Shown: positions 53,045-63,432 of the stretch, piece after piece
How the letters are laid out: the number at the start of each line of letters is the position of its first letter
How positions within the stretch are numbered: the first letter of the stretch is position 1
Source: Cenococcum geophilum 1.58
Taxonomy: Eukaryota; Ascomycota; Dothideomycetes; Gloniales; Gloniaceae
Direction: 5' to 3'
Length of the DNA stretch: 64,000 nucleotides
NCBI GenBank assembly: GCA_001692895.1
Contig: KV748185.1
Location: 806,001 to 870,000, forward strand
Notes under the pieces: generated by a model
The model's input: the letters and a program-made list of their open reading frames with translations, nothing else
Databases searched by the model: none
What the model was told of the DNA's origin: nothing
Position numbers and translations under genes: made by a program

Positions 53045-56000
53045 TAATAATAATAATTCATTGCTTAACGTCTGATTTGGATCCCTATTGGGCCTACGCG
53101 GACTACTCCTTATTTACATATGGGGAGAAAACTCTATTTAAGAAAAATGAGAAAACCCCGTGATCCATCTCCCTGCCTTTTGGGACTCGCCTACTTAGCG
53201 CCTGCGAGTCGCCTATGGTGCTCTACTATCTTACTGTTTGACCTCCTTAGGAACCACTGCTGCCGTAATAAGCCTATAGACGCGCTAGTATTACAAACTA
53301 TTACTTTACTACTGTAGAGTTACTAGGGGGCACCTGCTGCTCGCCCCCTTACCTTTTATTACCATTTCCCTTACAACCCGGAACTAATTTAGCACATTTT
53401 AACTAATAAGCCACTGGGTAACCGCCTTAAGGCCTTTTTATATTAAAAGTAGTATATTATAGTTCTCTATACTAGCTACTAAGAGTATTATTTCTTAATT
53501 AGTATGTAGGGGGTATAGCAGTATTACGTGTTTTAGTATCTGTCTTAGCTAGCTATATTTATATCTTAGGCTACCTACTAAGACACCCACCCAGTAAAGC
53601 CAATCTTTTAGTCCTATTATTTCTATTCTTAAGAGTGTTGCTATTATATTTTCTGCCTTTATTAGGCCTTCTTAGAGCCCTTAGGTATTTACCCCCTATA
53701 GCGTTAACTATATTATAGCTTAGGTTCGTCTTACCTAAATTAGCCTCTATACCTTTAACTCCTATTTACCTCTTTAGTGTTAGTCTAACCAGTATTATAT
53801 TACGGTAGATGGTTTCCTAGCGTTCTTATATATTTTACTTTAGCTCCTTTCTCTATCTTACTGTTATTTTTACTAACCTCTTATACGTCTTCCTTCCTTC
53901 TCTATATAGGCCTAGGCCCTAAAGTAGCACTATTCTTCTTCTGCTTTCTTTACCTGTTTCTCTAATATCTCTTCCCTACTTTAGGGTTATTGGTTTATTC
54001 TCCTACGGGGCACCCTAGGGTCCCTCTATAGTTTACTTAGGTGTGTCTTAATATACTTTATAATATTAGAGTTGCGTTTATTTTACGTTCTTTATATTAT
54101 AGTGGCTTTAATATATAACTATAGGGGGGGAATATTAGATTCCTTCTTAAGCAGTGCTGTAGCTATTTGCTTGTACCCGCCTATAATACTTTAAAGGTAG
54201 GCTGTCTAGACCTTTTAAAGTGGTTTAAGGAGTAATTTAAGGGGGCCCTTCTTAGTTTCTCTAATGGCCTAAATACTAGATTTATATATTATGGTTGGCC
54301 GGACAACTGCTATATATAATAGGCGTGACCTTTAGAAGTATGGACCCTATATAGAGTTAATAATCCTAGATAAAGCGATAAACTATGCTTAGCCTTTATG
54401 GGCCGCTTATGCCGTATATACGCTCTACCAGAGCTTACTGTCCACCTATACTCCTAATACCCTTAGGCCCTAAACTGGTTAACCCCTAAAGCCTTAGATA
54501 TAAATTATATGCTAGAGATCTATAGATTAGTTACGTTTTCTTATAAAATGGATTAGCTAGTATTTCTCTAGTAAGAATTAGACTCTATAACGTTTTGCCT
54601 ATTCTATATAAGTGTTATAGGCTTTCTCTAGTATTCTGCAATTCTTTGCGGCTGTTGGCCCGTATATAATTAGGTTTATATTATTAACGAAGCCTATCCC
54701 CTAGGTTGCCCCTTTCTTAAAGAAGTTAAGTAGGTTGCTTATAAAGAAAAGGAAGAGTATAGGCGAGAGGGGTAATCTTTGTGGTATTCCTATTGTAACT
54801 ATAATAGGGGGGCTCTAGTATCCGCTAAAGACTAGTAATGTTTCTTTTTAGCCTATAAACCCTTAGATAAATTATATAATCTATTCTAAAAAGCCCTTTG
54901 CCCTAAGGATATACAGGAGACGCTTGTGGAGCATATTATTATAGGCACTACTAATATCTAGGCTAAGCATTAATACTACAAAGTCCTTTCACATTGCCTA
55001 TATAGATTTAATGGTGGTAGCGAGTAGCGTAAGTGCTAATAGTGTTAAGCGGTTCTTTCTTGCCCCTATTTAGCTTTGTAGTAGTAGGGTGTATTTCTCT
55101 ACTATATCTGCTATGTGTTCCGCTATTACCCTTTCTAAGATCTTACTAAGGGTATTTTTTAAGGCAATAGGGCGGTAGCTTCCTGGGATTAAGTAATCTG
55201 CTTTGCCTTCTTTTCGTAGAATAACCGTTGTTATAGATCTTCTAAGTCGTGGGTAGTAGCCTATAGTAAAGTATGCTCTAGCTATATCTATAAGCTAAGG
55301 TGCTATAAGTAGCCTATAGGTTTTTAGGGCCTTATTTAGAATCCCATCTGGTCCTAGTGCTATATTATTTAAAAGGCGGCTAATAGTTCTAGCCATTTCC
55401 TCTATTATTATATCGCTGTTAACCCGTAGGTAAGTTACTAGTGTTTCGCCTGTAATATTACTAAGATCTACTAGAGCTAGTTAGGGGAAGAACCTTTCTA
55501 TAAGGATCTTTACCTTCTTATCGTTATTATTTATAGCCTATAATTCTCCTACTCTTTATAGGGGTAGTAGGTATAGGTCTTCTACTAGGCGCCCTGCCTT
55601 TTTCTTTACCTATTTTGCTATAGCCTAAAGGCCCTTATTATGGGGGAGGCTTAGGTTAGAAGTTAGGTAGTTATATATTAGCTAGTAATATAGTAGAGTT
55701 TAACATACCTGCTTATTTAGGCCTCTACCCTAGTTTTCTAGTGCTTTAGTCCTAAACTATAAGCAGTTGGCTGCTACTACTAATTGCGGGGAATTTCACT
55801 AGTTCTTTTAGATATCTTATAACGGTATTACCTAAGTACTAGTCTACCCCCTAGTAGTCTGTATAAGAGTTTCCTTCTAGAGTTGGTACGCTTTTATACG
55901 GCTTAAGAGCCTTCTATAGCCTCTAGTTTTACGCCTTCTTTATTATTTCCGCTAGCGCGGGTATAAGCTGCCGTTTCTAGGGGTCGCAACTCCTATCTTT

Positions 56001-56703
56001 ACGCCTACTAACGTAATCCTACGGAGGCGTCGTAGCTGCATCCTATAATATAGTTAGGTACACCTTCTACGGACGAGGCTAAGCCACTGCCTCTCCCGCC
56101 TAAGTAACTCCTGTTTGCTCCTTAAGTATATTTTACCGGCAAGCCGCCCTAGAGGCGAACGGTTCTGTTTATTAATATACTAACACGCGTATCCGTTCTC
56201 TTAAGCCACGTAGTAGTCTCTCTGGCTAGGGTGTGATCCTGCCTGCCTACTAGGTGCACCAAAGGTTAGAGCCTAGTTAAGGGATGAGGTCCTTAGAGCC
56301 AGCAGTGGCTACTACGTACTACGCCCCGTGGGAAGCCAGTAGTAATATAGGGGCGCAACACCCTATATACTACTAGTTCCCGTTTCGCGTTACCTGTAAG
56401 AGTCTCCTTATAATAGGCCGACCGTGTCTTGTAGGAGGGGGGCTGTAGAGACCAGGTCCCGCACCAGGCGACCTGCTCTCCCCCCTCCTACTAACTAAGC
56501 TTGTGTCCCCCCTTTTTATAAGCTGGCCTGTGTCTCTAACTGTTGAGTCCTCGTCCGACTGGCCTGTGTTTCCCCTGCAGCCTCCCCCATATGTATGCAT
56601 TAGGTTGCGTGCACTACGCCTATTAAGACCCTCCTGTGAGTCGCCTTGTGCATATGCGCATCAGGTTGCGTGCACCACGCCTATTAAGACCCTCCTGTGA
56701 GAA
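53045..56703 (-). mobile_element. LINE (Tad-like) integration with target duplication
   Basis: The insertion is bounded by the 13-bp direct repeat agataaaattata at 53032-53044 and 56704-56716. On the minus strand, stops ignored, the reverse transcriptase is clear. Around 55200-55600 is the palm entry. At about 54940-55010 there is VLMLSLDISSAYNNMLHKRL (consensus LSLDISGAFDxVxHxRL). At about 54750-54800 there is GIPQRLPLSPILFLFF. The 3' end has a TAA-type tail (53045-53060). The copy is about 3.7 kb, so it is probably 5' truncated. Frames are broken by RIP-like changes but less than in the left block. Confidence 0.9.
56587..56702 (-). repeat. Two tandem units at the LINE 5' end
   Basis: The block (g)catatgygcatyaggttgc through cctcctgtgag occurs at about 56587-56638 and 56650-56702 (period about 64 bp) with a few transitions. 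Such repeats at the 5' end may be promoter units of the LINE or a tandem part of its ORF1. Confidence 0.7.
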
Positions 56704-56716
56704 AGATAAAATTATA

Positions 56717-57049
56717 ACCTAATATTATATAATAGGGCGCTATAAAATAAGGGCATATAAGAGAAATATAGAAAAAGAGGTAGAGGTAGAGGTAGAGGCG
56801 TATAGTAGTAATAAGTTGACAAAGGAGGTAACAGGTAGTAACGGAGGAGATAGTGATAGAGAAAATAGTAACAGGAGAAATAGTAATAGAGCAGGCAATA
56901 GAGTAGGCAATGGAGGAGGTAATGGAGGAGGTAATAAAGGAGGTAATAAAGGAGGTAATAAAAGAATAACGCTTTAAAGTCTTAAAGTAGGATAATTAAG
57001 TAGATTAATTAAATATTTGATTTATATTATTAAAAGTCTTATGCCATTA
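56717..57049. repeat. Purine-rich simple repeats, no gene
   Basis: 56775-56800 has gtagaggtagag units and 56895-56970 repeated ggaggtaataaa units. Sequence around is AT-rich and without open frames. It follows the right target duplication of the LINE. Confidence 0.75.
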
Positions 57050-57184
57050 ACGTGGTTAACGGGGTTTTGGCCGCTCCCGTAGTTATGACCGTTTGGAACT
57101 TTTATTAGTTGTTTTCCACCAAATTAGCATTTCGGCTCACTTTGATTTTCTAAACGGGAGCGGTCACAACCCCCTTAGCCACGT
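57050..57184. mobile_element. MITE, 135 bp, TA target site
   Basis: The ends ACGTGGTTAACGGGGTT and, inverted, ACGTGGCTAAGGGGGTT form imperfect inverted repeats of about 31 bp (to the shared CCGCTCCCGT). TA flanks at 57048-57049 and 57185-57186. No coding capacity. The ends resemble those of 49929-50058. Confidence 0.85.
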
Positions 57185-57604
57185 TATAGATTTGTAAATT
57201 ATTTTATATATAATTTAATTATTTAATAGTTTAATAGCTTACTAAAGGACTATACTAAAATAAATATAAAAAGTATCTAAATTAATCACGAATCGTGCTG
57301 TTAGGTGACAGAGTCATATATATTGTTCCGCACAGCCGTGCTTGGCATCTTGCCAGTCATTCGCTTACCTTTTGCAGATTTGTGCGATGGCTGGGTGGTG
57401 CGGAGCTTGTCACGTCACATGTGCTTAATTCGGACCGCGTGGGAGGTTGATGACAGATTGATCATGGTTCTGTAACCGCTTTCCAGCAGTGGAACTAATG
57501 CTAAAATGACTAACGTAAGCAAACCCCACAGAATACTTAACATAACAGATCTTCTTCTCTTGTAGTGCAGGGGTTTTGTAATCAAGTTGTGGCCTCTAGG
57601 TATA

Positions 57605-57770
57605 ACGTAGGTGATGGGGTTATGAAGGTGACCCTAGTTATGAAGGTTTGCAGGTTTCGCAAACAAATTTTGTCGGTGTGTGTTCCAAATCAAGCGCATA
57701 GACAAAATTTGTTGGCGAAACCTGCAAACCTTCATAACTAGGGTCGCCTTCATAACCTCATCACCTACGT
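57605..57770. mobile_element. MITE, 166-bp foldback, TA target site
   Basis: Arms of about 70 bp (57605-57674 and 57701-57770) are inverted repeats with about three mismatches. The ends are ACGTAGGTGATG. TA flanks at 57603-57604 and 57771-57772. Internally it shares the gttatgaagg / gttatgacgg motif with 49929-50058, so the two are likely relatives. Confidence 0.9.
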
Positions 57771-57953
57771 TATGTAGGTTGTGAAATATAATTGTTAGTC
57801 TTTTTGCTTGGCATTGATCCCTGCAACGGACCTTGGAAACATCGCCGCCGAAATTCCTGTATTACATGTACTTGTAACCCCTCTCGAAATAACAACGGAC
57901 TGTCGTTACTGCAACCCATTCACGGCTTAGACCTTACAGGTCCTGCTTAATCA

Positions 57954-58913
57954 ATGTATAGCGATCCTCTCATGGCCCAAGCAGAAGCTGCAGACTCGGA
58001 CGCAGCACTTCCTTCAAACCCTTGTGGCCGACTTTATGCCATCAGCGATCTCCATCTCTCCTACAAATCTAATCGTGAAGCACTCGAAGAACTGGCCCCA
58101 CATCCTAATGACTGTCTCATAATTTGTGGCGATATTGGCGAAACTTCCGAGCATCTCAGACTTGCGTTCTCGACGGCGACAGCGTGCTTCGAAAAAGTGT
58201 TCTGGGCGCCAGGCAATCATGAGCTTTATACGATGCCCTCGCAGCAAGGCGGTGCCAGAGGCGAAGGGAAATACAAAGAATGTGTGGAGGTAGCACGAGA
58301 GTATGGTGTCTTAACGCCGGAGGATCCTTACGCTCGGTGGCATGGTGAGGGCGGCCCATGCCTCATCGCACCCATCTTCACACTGTATGATTACAGTTTT
58401 CGACCCGACGATGTAACTTTGGAGGACGCCGTTAAGTGGGCTAAAGAGGAAGGTGTGGAAGCTACGGATGAAGTGTTGCTTCATCCCGATCCGTACACTT
58501 CACGCATTGAATGGTGCGAAGCGCTTGTTGCCCAGACGGAAACTAAACTTGCGGATGCTGTCGCACGGAACCCGGACGCTAAACTGATCATTGCGGGACA
58601 CTGGCCGCTGAGACAGGATGTCGTCAAGCTGATGCTTGTGCCTAGGTTTTCAATTTGGTGCGGGACGAAGCAGACCGACGATTGGCATACAAGGTTTAAT
58701 GCCAAAGTAGTGGTGAGCGGTCATCTGCACGTACGACGTACGGACTGGAGAGATGAGACAAGGTTCGAAGAGTGCAGTTTAGGATATCCGAAACAGTGGA
58801 AAGAATGCAAGGACAGCGGCATGGATATCAATGATTTCCTCCGAGAGATTTTACCAGGTCCGGCGGTCCCGACTGATGATAAACCGGCGACAATTTGGAG
58901 ACGCTATGGATAG
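57954..58913 (+). CDS. Metallophosphoesterase (calcineurin-like)
   Basis: An intron-less frame of 319 residues. All metal-site motifs of the calcineurin-like phosphoesterase fold are visible: SDLH (31-34), GD (59-60, ICGDIGE), GNHE (87-90), AGHW (214-217) and GHLH (256-259). There is no signal peptide or membrane segment, so it is probably cytosolic. Substrate specificity cannot be read from the sequence; relatives in the superfamily act on phosphoproteins, nucleotides or nucleic acids. ATG 57954 is the first in frame; M60 of the DNA frame (residue 7, MAQAEAA) is a possible alternative start. The gene stands alone just outside the transposon-rich zone. Confidence 0.9.
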   Translation: MYSDPLMAQAEAADSDAALPSNPCGRLYAISDLHLSYKSNREALEELAPHPNDCLIICGDIGETSEHLRLAFSTATACFEKVFWAPGNHELYTMPSQQGGARGEGKYKECVEVAREYGVLTPEDPYARWHGEGGPCLIAPIFTLYDYSFRPDDVTLEDAVKWAKEEGVEATDEVLLHPDPYTSRIEWCEALVAQTETKLADAVARNPDAKLIIAGHWPLRQDVVKLMLVPRFSIWCGTKQTDDWHTRFNAKVVVSGHLHVRRTDWRDETRFEECSLGYPKQWKECKDSGMDINDFLREILPGPAVPTDDKPATIWRRYG

Positions 58914-60511
58914 CGGACCTGGATAAAGCATAGTCATCTCATGATGCATGAGAAGGTCTGCATATCATGCAGCAATCTCAAGGTGAATTTGCAATGCCTT
59001 TAAGCCATTCAATGGCCCACTAAGGCCAAATAGCTTTAACGGTGTAGTAAAATATTCGCAAATTTCATGACGCGCGGTTCTTCGGGATAAATTAACGATT
59101 GGAGTATTCTCCGAGAACAACCCGCTCCTAAATTTCATTTAACCTCACAACATATAACCCACGTTATCATTAATGCCTGGCATGAACATTATGATAACTA
59201 AAAATCCAGCCAACCTTATCGCTATTTGTTAGCAGGGCAGGACGAAGCAAGCAAGCTCACAGTACTAAAAGTTTCAGGCAAGTAGGCTGCGATTGCCCGG
59301 CTTGCATGACTTGCTTATTAGCAAGTCTGTGTCTAGCAATGCACCATGCTAGAGATAGATCAATTGTATACTGTGTTTCAAGCTAGTAAAGTCTCTCTAA
59401 CAATGAGATGGGTGTGTCACAAGCTTCCGACAATGTTGACTTCCATTCTTGTCCGGCACTTAGTATTCCACAACAGATTGCCAAGCTCGGCCTGAACCAA
59501 CGGAGGTTTGTGGTAAACGGAGAGCCTAAGGCTTCGTTAAGCCGACAAAGAGTCCAAAATAAAGGATTCTAGCAACTTTGAATGCTCGCAAATATCCTGG
59601 TCGGTATTTAAAGTTAGCCAATTCCAAGGTCGGTTGATCCGGCGGACCAAAGGCATCCTAATATTCCCGAGCTGATCGGTTTTTACTCACAATAAAAATC
59701 CACGATACAGCATAGCACGGCCAAAGAGTGGTGCTCTAAGGCTTTTCGATTTGGCCCAAATATGGAGTTCACTTCACACAATAGATATGCGTACTGCGGG
59801 CTAGCCTGGCACTCCAAGTAAAGCTCCTTCGTGCATCTAATGGCTAGTGCTAGCAATTGGCTTTGCTTCGCTTTATCCCAGTTGAATTCCTCAAAACTAG
59901 GACCCATCTAAGATGCTTCTGTGATAATCATTTACAACGAAGGGCTCGTGAAGGCGCGCCTCAGTTAACGGAAGTGACATAGAACGGGCAAGTGACGGCA
60001 TTTCTGTTGAAAAGCGGAAAAATATCGTTGGCCTGGGCGTTGATGGATAGTAATTTATCTCCCATGGAGCTGAAAGCCATGAATAGCACGTCTCAAAACC
60101 AAGAGAAAAAGACAATTGGCGTTTGGATCATAGCGGAGGATAGTGGTTGAAGCTTAAAGATGCATGCAGTATGGTCCTATTGTGAAGTTGGGTGGAGGCA
60201 ATGGGCGACAAATATAAACTTCTCTACTAGTTTTAAGATACCGGCTGATGAGTCTCTATATGGCCCTCTACCTGCACTGTTTATCGCTTAACGGCGAAAT
60301 AGACAAAGGGATCTAACTGGGGAATCGATTCATTTGTTGTGTTTCTAAAATGAAAATTAAAGTCGTCGGTTATTAATTGCCGAGAACGAGGGGCGTCGCG
60401 GAACGAGGAATTCTCCGGGTTTCCAGAAACGTGAGACTCTCCAACAACCTCTGGCAGTGAGGATGCTTCCATCGGCATACCCACTATGATGCACCCAACG
60501 GTTTCACGACT
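58914..60511. other. Intergenic region, no gene supported
   Basis: 1.6 kb of normal base composition. Small frames (59406-59570 plus; 59683-60115 minus in two pieces; 60281-60520 minus) have no recognisable motif. Probably contains the promoter of the 60512 gene. Confidence 0.4.
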
Positions 60512-62917
60512 ATGGATCACTGGGGCGACCCTTGGGCCGACGAGACTGAGACGAAGACGCCCTCGGAAGAGGAGTTCTGCGGAAAGAAGGCTGTAGAGGC
60601 ACCATCGATACTAGCAGGGTTTGAGAATGAAGCGCAATGGGGTGATCTGGAGAATGCCAATGACTTTGGAGGCTGGCCTGGGTTCTCCCCTCCGAATTCG
60701 AATGACGACGCTCTGCTGAGAGAAGGCTCGCAGCCGAAAGCGAGGTATAGCTCGACTTCGGCAGAATCATTCGACCAAAGGCCCCTCGAGGACGTTCGAC
60801 AGTCCCCTCCGTGCCCACCCACGCCACACGAAACTAGTGCAATAAAAAATGGCAAATTGGATATATATTTGGATGGAGACCAAATGGCAGGTCAGAAGAA
60901 GTCAGAAACGGAGCATTTTGAAGATTGGGAAGAGCACTCTCAGATAACCAGCCTTGGGAGCAGTCCCAGTGCTTTGGAAAATGAGCTCTCGGACTCAAAC
61001 ACAACAATACGCCCAGGTGCAGTACCCAGTGAAGCTTCCATGGAGTTGGAACCATCTACCGCCCTCGAAGACGATGCATCTACCAGGCCCTCCACCTCTC
61101 CCTCTGACACGAGTCAACCAGAAATTCAGCCGGAATCTCCAAGAACTTCATTTGAAGAAGAGCACGTTGTATTAAAAGATACCCTTGTTATAACGGACGT
61201 ACCAGTCATAAAAGATGAGTTGGATGTCGAACGCACCACTGATGAGGACGATGACTTTGGAGACTTTGAACAAGAGGAGGTAGACCCAACTGCTGAGGCC
61301 GGAGCTGAGGAGTCAGAACAATCATTGAGCTCTCTCGTGTCAGCCGTATTTCCAGAATCCAAAACAGGTCCCGAGCAGGTAACACAAGCTGAGAATGACA
61401 TTGCCTATAAGGAAGATAAAACAACCCACAGTACCGTTTCATTTCAGCCAGACCTCTCACTTGTCGGACGGTTATTTTCTCCCCCCACTCCATTGGAACA
61501 TTTACCACTAGTGCCGGATAGCACTATATCCTCAACATCAGCTCGAAAAGCGTGGTACCGTATCACGCGCAAGCAGACAATGAGGGAATTTAATAGTGGT
61601 AATGATGGCGATGATTATGTTCGAGTAACATGGATCAACTCCAATATACGGCTGGAGATAAGTAAAATAGTGGCCAGGTGGAGCGCTGAGGATCGAATTG
61701 CGGGCCGGGCGGTGCTGGGAGGAAAGAGTGCAGCCGCTATGTTTTTTTGGGATCAGCCTGCCATGGACTCAGATCAAGGCGTAGGCCAAAGACGCTCCCG
61801 CAAACGATTGCCTCTGTTATCATCTGCTGAATTTTCATCGCCTGTATCTTCCAAAAAGCACAACGGGCTAGCATTTTCAACCACAAGTCCAATAGCGCAA
61901 TTCAATTGGAGCTCCTCTCCAACATCCCCAAAGACTCATTCGACCGACGATACAGACATTGTAGGGAAGAGAACTGTGACGGCGTCCACTCCAACCGCCT
62001 CATCACCTCTCTCAAGAAAGTCGACACATGTATCAAAGGTGCAAGGCCACGAGAGAAAACCAGTTTCATTAAATGTGTCTGGAGAGGTTGCTTACAAAAT
62101 ATCTCATAAAAAAGCTTCGCAGAGCTTTGGCTTGCCTATCTCTCATCTAGTTGCAACTATACCTCCAAAGCCAACGACACCCTCGAACCTGTTTAACATA
62201 CCGAACGATTACCATGGCAGTGGCTCATCTCTACCTGCACCCATGAAGATTTCCAACGCAGCAGACCCAGCTCCAACAGAAATACATCCTCACCCTACTC
62301 AAATCTCGTCCATGGATATTGACCCTTGGGCTGGCCTCACACGTCTCGACACAAGTTCCGAAGCGCTGCCCGCTTCTAATATTCCTACATTGGACGATGA
62401 CGATGACTGGGGCGAGATGATTCAATCACCAGCAACTCCAGTCTTGCAACCAACTTTCATACCCACCAAAGAGAAACCCCTAATCCAAAATCTCCAGCCG
62501 ACCCTTCGCGCCGCAACGCCTGTCTCCCCAGCAACATCTTTGGCGTCTACCCCACAATCGTCCACCGCTCCAACTTCAACACCTGTTGCATCAGCTCAGC
62601 CTTATTCTAACCCCCTCGCTACTGCTGACTTCTCCATCTTCGAAACCCCCGCTGCACCCCCACCTCGCCCAGCCCCTCCACGGGCTCCGCCATCCTCGTC
62701 TGCGCTCCCAAGACACCTCCGCCACTCCTCCATCCCGACCCCCTTCTCTTCATACACCCTCCCTCAACCGTCCTCCAGCCGTCCAGCATCTCTCCCTCCA
62801 CCTCACAGTTCTGTGCTAGCTCCTCCTTCAGCCGCTAAGCGCAAGGAAGACCAAGACGCAGAAACGGTCCGCCGCATCGTCGCCGCTCTGCCGGATTTGA
62901 GCTACATGTTGCGCTAA
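60512..62917 (+). CDS. Conserved acidic/proline-rich protein with WGDPW start
   Basis: An intron-less frame of 801 residues (MDHWGDPWADETETK). Mostly disordered: acidic and Ser-rich to about 340, Pro/Ser/Thr-rich at the end, and several WG/DDW motifs (WGDLENANDFGGWPGF, DDDDDWGEM). DDFGDFE at about 247-253 resembles acidic phenylalanine motifs that bind clathrin-adaptor appendage domains. The only folded-looking part is about 347-415 (WYRITRKQTMREFNSGND, then DYVRVTW, then KIVARWSAEDRIAGRAVLGG), which I recall as conserved among ascomycetes. A role in AP-1/clathrin traffic is only an inference from the motifs. The minus-strand frames over this gene are shadows. Confidence 0.75.
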   Translation: MDHWGDPWADETETKTPSEEEFCGKKAVEAPSILAGFENEAQWGDLENANDFGGWPGFSPPNSNDDALLREGSQPKARYSSTSAESFDQRPLEDVRQSPPCPPTPHETSAIKNGKLDIYLDGDQMAGQKKSETEHFEDWEEHSQITSLGSSPSALENELSDSNTTIRPGAVPSEASMELEPSTALEDDASTRPSTSPSDTSQPEIQPESPRTSFEEEHVVLKDTLVITDVPVIKDELDVERTTDEDDDFGDFEQEEVDPTAEAGAEESEQSLSSLVSAVFPESKTGPEQVTQAENDIAYKEDKTTHSTVSFQPDLSLVGRLFSPPTPLEHLPLVPDSTISSTSARKAWYRITRKQTMREFNSGNDGDDYVRVTWINSNIRLEISKIVARWSAEDRIAGRAVLGGKSAAAMFFWDQPAMDSDQGVGQRRSRKRLPLLSSAEFSSPVSSKKHNGLAFSTTSPIAQFNWSSSPTSPKTHSTDDTDIVGKRTVTASTPTASSPLSRKSTHVSKVQGHERKPVSLNVSGEVAYKISHKKASQSFGLPISHLVATIPPKPTTPSNLFNIPNDYHGSGSSLPAPMKISNAADPAPTEIHPHPTQISSMDIDPWAGLTRLDTSSEALPASNIPTLDDDDDWGEMIQSPATPVLQPTFIPTKEKPLIQNLQPTLRAATPVSPATSLASTPQSSTAPTSTPVASAQPYSNPLATADFSIFETPAAPPPRPAPPRAPPSSSALPRHLRHSSIPTPFSSYTLPQPSSSRPASLPPPHSSVLAPPSAAKRKEDQDAETVRRIVAALPDLSYMLR

Positions 62918-63432
62918 ACAGCTGCTGGACGGCGAGCGGTGCGGCTGTTGGGGTGGTTGTGGTGTTGATTTTAGCGTGATGTTAAAATTGTGTCTTTAAG
63001 ATTTGGGGTTTATCATGGCTTGTAGGATTCGCGTTTAGTCTTTGGTATTCAGCATCTGTCCTTGGTCTCTGTGGTTTGTACTTCAATTATTAGCATTGTT
63101 GGGAGTATGATTTGTGGCGCTCTGGTTTCTATATCTATGAAACCTAGGGGGGCGGAAGGTTGTGGTCTGGATGTAGGGACGCTGTACGATTTGGTTGGTG
63201 TCGGCCGTTTAGTTGAGTTATGTATACGGGATATGAGGTCGGGAGCGGAAATGTGTTTCGGGTGTTCAGAGCATTTAATCTGATATCAGCATTTTGAATC
63301 TGCATATTTAAGCAACGAGCGATATTATCTATTCATCGACTGTCTAGCCCACCAAATCCCATTCTTGTAAAGTTCCCCTCATCACCCATCGCTCTGAATA
63401 ACCCCATCCCAGAATGGCCCCATTGCCTCACC
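62918..63432. other. Convergent 3' intergenic region
   Basis: 3' flanks of the 801-residue gene and of the minus-strand gene at the window edge. Rich in GT on the plus strand; nothing recognised. Confidence 0.4.

Noticed and set aside
59683-60115. Two adjacent minus-strand frames that might form a spliced gene
   Set aside because: No shared domain, no convincing splice sites linking them, and no recognisable protein features.
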